Below, one piece after another: positions 47,901 to 52,185 of a stretch of DNA of 52,185 bases; the stretch's first letter is position 1, and the number at the start of each line of letters is the position of its first letter. The notes under the pieces are model-generated. The model ran no database searches. It was not told the origin of the DNA and saw only the letters and a program-made list of their open reading frames with translations. Origin of the DNA: Branchiostoma floridae (taxonomy: Eukaryota > Chordata > Leptocardii > Amphioxiformes > Branchiostomatidae); contig NC_049993.1 of NCBI RefSeq assembly GCF_000003815.2, positions 2,756,173-2,808,357 on the forward strand. Reading direction: 5' to 3'. The translations under genes and the position numbers were made by a program.

Positions 47901-50900
47901 CGGAATCTTGTCGTCGGGAAAATGACTGAAATTGTAAAAGAGTGGGATAGGGAATCGGATGGTCTGAAGCACTTCGAACGTAAAATCATCTCAGAGTTCA
48001 AAGACCAATTCTGTCTGATGCAGAACGAACTTGACCGTATATTGCAGATGACTGGGACCAGTAGCACGCAACCTGCTCATGAAGTACCCACTATCGATAA
48101 TCTTTTCTACCTCCCCGCAGTAATGTTTCAGTCGCTCCCAGCCGCAATTGCAGTCATTCTAAATGCGGTTTTATTCCCCATCGCAATCGGGAAGGATGTT
48201 GTCGGGAGCAGGCGTGAAATGAAAGAGTACACAGGAACCAAAGGCACAGCGACGAGTGTTCTCGAGCAGCGTAGAGAGTACGTGCGGGGGAAGCTCAGCG
48301 GAGTTTTAACGGAGATACTACACAAGAAACATTACTACAACATTATTAGAGAATGCTTTCAGCCGGCACTGGACCTTGATGAGCTTGTCAAGATCATCCC
48401 CCAGATCAAGACGTTCCTGCAGAGTCAGATCGCGCAAATTGAAGCAAACAACATCCCTCTGCTCAAGGATCAGCTAACCAGTAGACTAGCTGACGTGCGT
48501 CTATTTGAAGTCAAAGAAGTGCGGTCATATTCTCTTCGAGTTCCAGTTGGCATTTCCTGGAAAGACACAGTCAGGTACATGTACGCGTAGATATAACGGC
48601 CATTTTAAATGCTTCCTGAATTGAATTACTCAGGTAACTTTAACATGAGAGATTTTTTGCTGTTTCTATACTATCAATATACTAAGCTATTGGTCTGATG
48701 ATCAATGAATACATAAATGAAAAATAACGCAAATAAATGATGGTGATGATGACGATGATGATTATAATGATAATGTGATAATATCAGCGAAGATAATGAT
48801 GACGCCGATGATGATGATGACAAATGTACAGAATGTTCACAAAATACCGTTTGTCTACTTTAACATTATTTCTCTTTTCCTTCATCAGTGATGTCATTGG
48901 AGAAGGATCTTTCAGCAGAGTCTACAAGGCCACAATGACGACAGAGGACAGACAGAATGAAGAAGTCGCCATCAAAGTTCCGAAGATACCTTTGGATGGC
49001 ACCATCATGGATTATCTCCGAGAAGAAGAGATTCTTTCGTAAGTACCAAGTAACTCTCAGATCATATTCTCCCAAAAGCTTTGTTGTTATTTTCAACACG
49101 GAATGAAGGTTGAACTTGCCCAGATTTTCCACTGAATAGAACCAGTGTTTGTCATCGTCATGCTCTGCAGAGTTGACTTACCCTGTATACCTCCTAACTT
49201 TTTTAGTGAAATGAAGGCTGACTGCATCGTCAAGTTCTTCGGAACCGCCATTGACAGACGTACCAACCCAGTGCAGCTGGTAATGGTGTTTGAGCTGTGT
49301 AAGTGTACACTGAGAGAGGCAATCCTACAGAGACCGATACCTGGCCCTGCTGACTGCACTCGGGAGGAAAGACCCCAGGTAAAAATTAAGCAATTTTTCA
49401 TTCATAAATTTACAAATATGTCTATTGTTTTCTTGTACCAATTGTATTTCAAATAATATCTTTTACGTTGAAAACAGGTTCAGCTCATATAACCCGTGAT
49501 CACTGTAATGGATTTGTAAGTTTAGAATGTACTTAGAAACTTGGACTTCTAGTTAGTAGTTCGGGTACTGTAGCGTTACAAGAGAACCCCTCCCTTCTGA
49601 AATGGTACAGACTTTGGCGAATTGGTTAGCAGTTCCTGACGAATGACCTGGTGTTTGGGGAGGGATCGATTAGTATTGTTTGACTAATACTCCTTTATCT
49701 AAACAATTGTTATCTTTCCAAGTACATTGACGTAGGTTGTTGGTATCATACTGTTTGAGGCGTGGCCTGACTGTTATTCGTTTGTATAATCAAGGGTTAA
49801 TGGCCCGCCCCGAGGTGTATATGGTGTCCTTTGCTTTAAACACCGGATGAAACCACCAAGTGAGCGTTATGAAGTTTTATGAGGTATTATTTGAATCCAA
49901 AATTGCCACAGAAAATATTCGAAACATTGTCGTCTTGGCATGTCAAGCCTTTTTTCAAAATTCTACTGTACTGTATTCCTCCCTCCGGGGTCTGATCTTT
50001 CCTCCTTGCTCTGTGCCTTTTTTATGTATCGCTCATTCTGATTGGTCCTTTATCGCTCCCTCTCATTGGTCACAATTTGAATCGATACCATATGTTGCCG
50101 ATTCAAATTCTGACCAGCAAGAAGGAGCGATACACACTGGGCAGGCCGGAATCTATGTGTTACGGCGTCATAACCAACATGGAACAGGGCCTTCTGATTG
50201 GCCCCCGGCTCCTTGCTATATGATACATAAGGGTTAATGACCCGCCCCGAGGTGTATATGGTGTCATAACGCCTTGTCCTTTGCTATAACCACCGAATAA
50301 AACCACTTCGTTCGCTTCGCTCACTTCGTTTTACAGGCCCTGCTATTTGCTGCCGACATGGCGAGACAGACTGCGAATGCTTTGTGCTATCTCCATGGAA
50401 ACGACATCGTTCACAGGGACCTAAAGCTGGACAACATTTTTGTAAGAAAGTTTATTCAATCTTTGAAACTTCTGAGTGGCCCAGAACATTTCTTACAACA
50501 TAAATAATAGTCCGGATATAATTAGTCATGTGATGATATTTATCAAGTATACGAAAACATGTAATGCTGGCAATGTAAATCACAGACGACATTTGTTACG
50601 GAAGTCCTTATCTTAAGTTTTTAAGTTCACTAGAAGATGACTTTAAAAGTACTCACTAAAACAATGACGCGATTATATTGAAGCCTTTCAAAATAAACAT
50701 ATTCACCATGAACGTTTAGTAACAATTGAATAGGGCTTCGAGTATCTATTCCATGTCTTGCTACTTCATATGCTGTTAGTTTGAAATTATTTTCCAGTGA
50801 AATGTTTAAACAGTTGTGTTTGCAACCAGGTCAAAGAAGACGACACAGGCCGGACAATACTGAAGCTTGGTGACGTGGGCATCGCCAAATTCGAGAGAAA

Positions 50901-51734
50901 GATACAAGGGACTCGGGCTGGGACCGAACTGTACATGGCACCGGAAGTCCTACAGAGGTTGCCTACCTACGACAGGTAGGTTTTATATCTATTGTATCAT
51001 ATTGTATGATATCAAATTGGATGTTTACATAAGTAAATGCTTTCACCGCAAATAAAATTGACGTGCAGTTTGAAAGGAACATCTCTAAAAATTAAGGCAG
51101 TTGTAAGAATTGCTATGTAATAAATGATGATAACAATGTCTGTGTACATAATAAGAATTTGCTAACAAAGGAGGATTAAGACCAAATGCAAATATCTGTC
51201 AAGTCTTAATAGTTTAGGAGATCTCGAAAAAAACGTTTAGTGTGCTTTAGTGTGACTTGAAATACTGGAACGCTACGAATCAATGTATCAGAGTAGTACA
51301 AGGCATTAACATGTAATATATTGGTGCAGGTAGAGATAGAAAGAGGGAGGAACGGAACGTGAGACAGATAGTGAGAAATATGGCGTTTCCAGAATGGAAA
51401 AACGGCCTAGATGTCCATGCTGATTTCTTTTCAATATATCCTCATGTATACTAGAAAAGTGGACATCTACAGCTTCGCCTTCGTCCTGTGGGAGCTGTGG
51501 TACGGCAGACAGGCGGACCATGGACAGCATATGAACGGCAGCGAATTCCGTACGGCAGTTGTTACAAGGAATCTCCGACCAGCCCTGACAGAAGATCTTC
51601 CTCAACCACAGTCTGACTGGATGTCTTTGATCCAGAGATGTTGGGAAGGAGAAGCCAAGATGCGGCCCACAGCTGAGGAATGTCTTCAGTGTTTGAATAG
51701 CATTATTGAAAGAATCAATAAGCCAACTACTTAA
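37181..51734 (+). CDS. Dynamin-like GTPase fused to TKL-type protein kinase (DSTYK-like), complete, 11 coding exons, 944 aa
   Basis: Exons: 37181-37406, 38857-39024, 42048-42160, 42380-42505, 45397-45728, 47558-48574, 48889-49038, 49207-49378, 50337-50441, 50830-50975, 51455-51734. All use GT-AG and sum to 2835 nt with no frame break. The start ATG has G at -3 and +4, with an in-frame TGA at 37169-37171. Residues 1-320 form a dynamin-superfamily G domain: G1 GAHNSGKST (76-84), likely G2 Thr103, G3 DTPG (176-179), G4 NKWD (234-237). Residues 322-660 are mostly helical, with a hydrophobic stretch at about 504-532 (FYLPAVMFQSLPAAIAVILN), as in mitofusin/BDLP membrane paddles. Residues about 662-940 form a kinase: GEGSFSRVY, VAIK (Lys690), HRDLKLDN (794-801), DVG (818-820), APE (840-842), DIYSFAFVLWEL. 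Length and order match DSTYK. Inference: nucleotide- and membrane-controlled kinase signalling. Confidence 0.9.
37497..37680 (+). mobile_element. Possible tRNA-derived SINE relic in intron 1
   Basis: TGTGGCGTAATGGTTAGAG resembles a tRNA A-box region. No B box with correct spacing was found. Confidence 0.35.
38128..38601. other. Assembly gap (474 N) in intron 1 of the DSTYK-like gene
   Basis: The gap lies between exons 1 and 2. The two exons join in frame across it, so no coding exon need be missing. Confidence 0.98.
38857..39024 (+). CDS. DSTYK-like gene, exon 2 (P-loop)
   Basis: It follows TTTTGCAG and encodes AHNSGKSTTINMLLGTELLP, with a canonical GxxxxGKST Walker A, then HHCTDVNCEITFG. 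In mitofusins the equivalent position is a Thr-rich HTTNC switch I, which makes Thr103 the likely G2 residue. Confidence 0.9.
39095..39690 (+). mobile_element. 3' end of a CR1-like LINE (intact copy of the split one at 19-21 kb)
   Basis: The plus frame VGLRRPMAWNKVVFYT is followed by a stop and about 500 bp of 3' UTR. It aligns, inverted, with 20975-20863 plus 19516-19066. At 39205-39225 it lacks the LINE inserted in the other copy. It sits in intron 2 in the gene's orientation. Confidence 0.7.
39908..40161. repeat. 31-bp minisatellite, 8 copies
   Basis: The unit AGTGATCTGTGCGTGGTGAT plus GTTCTACTTTA repeats eight times with few changes (for example CTTGG, TACGTGGTTA, TGATGATG variants). It lies in intron 2 and is expected to vary in copy number. 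Confidence 0.95.
40258..41621. mobile_element. piggyBac-like non-autonomous element, 1356 bp, TTAA flanks
   Basis: TTAA stands at both borders. The ends are CCCTATCTAGAGACGGG and the complement of CCCTATCTAGAGAGGGC, sharing 13 perfect terminal bases. TTAA plus a CCCT start is the signature of the piggyBac group; Kolobok elements also use TTAA. It contains several TGACGTCA palindromes and no transposase. Confidence 0.85.
41817..41945. repeat. (CA)n microsatellite
   Basis: About 130 bp of nearly pure CA with occasional ACG or AAAC changes, in intron 2. It creates spurious Cys/Val and His/Thr frames on both strands. Confidence 0.97.
42048..42160 (+). CDS. DSTYK-like gene, exon 3
   Basis: It follows TGTTCACAG. 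It encodes DNERPSKILAEYVRHSKDRD and ends IQWPSNLLK before GTAAAT. It is the helix-strand segment between switch I and switch II of the G domain, and is in frame with both neighbours (phase 1 in, phase 0 out). Confidence 0.87.
42380..42505 (+). CDS. DSTYK-like gene, exon 4 (switch II)
   Basis: 42 codons, phase 0 at both ends. It encodes GIVLVDTPGVV with the canonical DxxG (G3), then GTGAVTAVFVLDGY, a hydrophobic strand as expected after switch II. Confidence 0.9.
43120..43865. repeat. Dispersed repeat, inverted relative to 33120-33865
   Basis: CATGTTCTGGACACGCTGTG, CTCTAGCGGC, GAGAACGTGTTGACGGATCA and ATTATGCAAATCAACAGCTA are complements of words in the 33 kb copy. Internal units repeat two to three times (AACTCGAGAA...TTTTTGGTATTT). 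Confidence 0.7.
44220..44640. repeat. Two short dispersed-repeat fragments
   Basis: ATTTCGCGGTGG / GGTTTTAATTTTGCGGTGG words repeat at 44222-44345. CACCTTCGCCAAGAAGGTTATG at 44471 faces TTTGGCGAAGTGATGTGTTC at 44617 in partly inverted arrangement. These look like pieces of common dispersed repeats; the families cannot be named from the window. Confidence 0.45.
44690..44880. repeat. Short ACCGAAAACAAC tandem repeat
   Basis: Irregular units ACCGAAAACAAC, ACCGAAAACTACAGAAAA and variants occur about ten times. Confidence 0.75.
45397..45728 (+). CDS. DSTYK-like gene, exon 5 (G4 motif)
   Basis: It follows TTTCTCTCAG. It encodes IENLIESFSNMPDEAAIFTI then NKWD (G4, guanine specificity) and an acidic Ser/Glu linker (VEDSDSPSEGEQ). 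It ends in split Gly before GTAAGT. The open frame continues upstream of the acceptor, but that part is intron. Confidence 0.9.
45930..46880. repeat. Dispersed element with tandem units, copy B (inverted copy of 35570-36370)
   Basis: About four units carry GAATGGACTCTTCCAG, AGACCAGTCCAAAAATA and ACTGAAAGACTT. The right side (GATTGGCTGCCCCCC, CTATTGGAAAATGAC) mirrors the left side of copy A. It lies in intron 5. Confidence 0.75.
47558..48574 (+). CDS. DSTYK-like gene, exon 6 (helical stalk with hydrophobic segment)
   Basis: 1017 bp; residues 322-661. It follows TTTGTCAG. It has amphipathic helices rich in Arg/Glu/Lys/Leu (HRWLVQFLQKRTEIFEKCLN; KMTEIVKEWDRESDGLKHFE), a hydrophobic stretch at about 504-532, and more helices (FLQSQIAQIEANNIPLLKDQ). 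The ATG at 47538 is not the start; the frame joins exon 5 across the acceptor. A single large exon for the stalk contrasts with the short exons around it. Confidence 0.9.
48738..48822. repeat. GAT-rich microsatellite in intron 6
   Basis: Interrupted GATGAT / GATAAT trinucleotide units. Confidence 0.9.
48889..49038 (+). CDS. DSTYK-like gene, exon 7 (kinase N-lobe)
   Basis: It encodes DVIGEGSFSRVYKATM (glycine-rich loop GEGSFSRV), VAIKVPK (ATP-binding Lys690) and LREEEILS (the likely alpha-C Glu). Split Ser codons join it at both ends. Acceptor TTCATCAG, donor GTAAGT. Confidence 0.92.
49207..49378 (+). CDS. DSTYK-like gene, exon 8 (kinase hinge)
   Basis: It encodes ADCIVKFFGTAIDRRTNPVQ and LVMVFELCKCTLREAIL, the beta-4/beta-5 strands and hinge, with FEL as a plausible gatekeeper/hinge region. 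It ends phase 0 at GTAAAA. Confidence 0.9.
49795..50330. repeat. Repeat in intron 8 with direct ends and internal hairpin
   Basis: GGGTTAATGRCCCGCCCCGA with GGTGTATATGGTGTC occurs at 49794 and again at 50230. Between them, TATCGCTCC...TTTGAATCG at 50050-50088 pairs with CGATTCAAA...GGAGCGATA at 50097-50132. The 50300-50330 TTCGTTCGCTTCGCTCACTT tail is also repetitive. The open frame at 49860-50237 spans this repeat and has no domain. Confidence 0.55.
50337..50441 (+). CDS. DSTYK-like gene, exon 9 (catalytic loop)
   Basis: 35 codons, phase 0. It encodes ARQTANALCYLHGNDIVHRD then LKLDN, the HRDLKxxN catalytic loop with Asp796, Lys798 and Asn801; the Lys is the form usual in Ser/Thr kinases. 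It follows TTTTACAG, right after the repeat. Confidence 0.92.
50830..50975 (+). CDS. DSTYK-like gene, exon 10 (DVG to APE)
   Basis: It encodes LKLGDVGIAKF, with Val replacing the Phe of DFG but the metal-binding Asp818 and Gly820 kept, then GTRAGTELYMAPEVL. The activation loop is short, about 20 residues, with Thr831 and Thr835 and no Tyr before the LYMAPE. Confidence 0.92.
51455..51734 (+). CDS. DSTYK-like gene, exon 11 (kinase C-lobe, stop)
   Basis: It follows ATACTAG. It encodes KVDIYSFAFVLWELWYGR and WMSLIQRCWEGEAKMRPTAE (with the conserved CW...RP of TKL kinases) and stops at TAA 51732-51734 after NKPTT. Confidence 0.92.
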
Positions 51735-52185
51735 TCATATTTTACTTCATACCACGGATATGGTATGGTATTTCACTCCAGCATACCGTAGTTATGGGAG
51801 TAAATGTATTGTTCTTTTCTGATGTTTCTTTACCTACTACCCCTAATCTCCCGTCAAATCTTCAATATACATTCCTAAGTTTTAGACTGTATTAATCTTT
51901 ACTGTTGTTTAGATACTTATGTGCATAGATTGATCACAGCTGCTACATAATTCATGATTTTAGGTTTGTCCAGTCTTTGTCGAAGGTTTTAACTTTTTAT
52001 TGAACTGAATAAGATATAGTTATGCAGAAAAATTGCACACATAATGAAAAAAAGACATTATGCAGTATCCTTTTATGACTAAATAGTTTTTAAGTATTCT
52101 CATCCTTTTTAGAATTTTAGCTTGTCGACATTTAAACTAGAGACAAACGAAATCGCTTTAATGATTATAAGCTTTGAATTTGGTA
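51735..52185 (+). other. 3' flank / probable 3' UTR of the DSTYK-like gene
   Basis: AT-rich, with no further exon. I see no perfect AATAAA; GAATAAG at about 52007 is a weak candidate. The transcript end cannot be fixed from sequence alone. Confidence 0.45.

Noticed and set aside
49860-50237. 125-codon plus-strand frame between kinase exons 8 and 9
   Set aside because: It lies in a repeat with direct ends and a hairpin, breaks the kinase fold if included, and has no domain.

Overview
The window looks like a piece of an invertebrate deuterostome genome, most probably a lancelet (Branchiostoma). The genes have many GT-AG introns. Intergenic and intronic DNA is packed with CR1/L2-type LINE fragments, tRNA-derived SINEs, hAT-, TTAA- and fold-back-type non-autonomous elements, and micro- and minisatellites. 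Four runs of N (7385-7484, 9344-9443, 10190-10337, 38128-38601) are assembly gaps. The organism call is an inference from gene and repeat content.

Two host genes can be read exon by exon. On the minus strand, 17722 down to 11218, lie the last seven ancestral exons (about 347 codons) of an SLC17/PHT4-type major-facilitator anion transporter, resembling SLC17A9; the N-terminal exon(s) were not found. One coding exon is split by a 1816-bp repeat-rich insertion flanked by a CTAG duplication; removing the insert and one CTAG restores an exact 273-bp, phase-0 exon. At least four exons of this gene have tandem partial copies of their own exon/intron junction in the neighbouring intron, mostly mixed with TG repeats.

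On the plus strand, 37181 to 51734, lies an apparently complete 11-exon gene of 944 codons. All exon phases fit. It encodes a dynamin-superfamily (mitofusin/BDLP-like) GTPase joined through a helical region with a hydrophobic segment to a C-terminal TKL-type protein kinase. The layout and length match the DSTYK ('dusty') family. Here the GTPase P-loop, DTPG and NKxD motifs are all intact, which to my knowledge is not so in vertebrate DSTYK. The kinase has VAIK, HRDLKLDN, a DVG in place of DFG, and APE. This is the most interesting item in the window.

Region by region: 1-5.4 kb is gene-poor with a perfect-looking hairpin, two hAT-like MITEs and a SINE. 5.6-7.05 kb is a 5'-truncated LINE reverse transcriptase relic (minus). 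7.08-10.19 kb is a three-copy direct repeat broken by gaps. 11.2-17.7 kb is the transporter. 18-21.3 kb holds a TIR element and a LINE inserted into the 3' end of another LINE, whose empty-site paralogue lies at 39.1-39.7 kb. 22-28.7 kb holds two inverted copies of an element whose ends are arrays of GATCTCGCCCCC, with a 230-bp satellite between them. 29.3-34.7 kb holds a 650-bp fold-back, other TIR elements and LINE relics. From 37 kb on, the large introns of the GTPase-kinase gene carry further copies of the same families.
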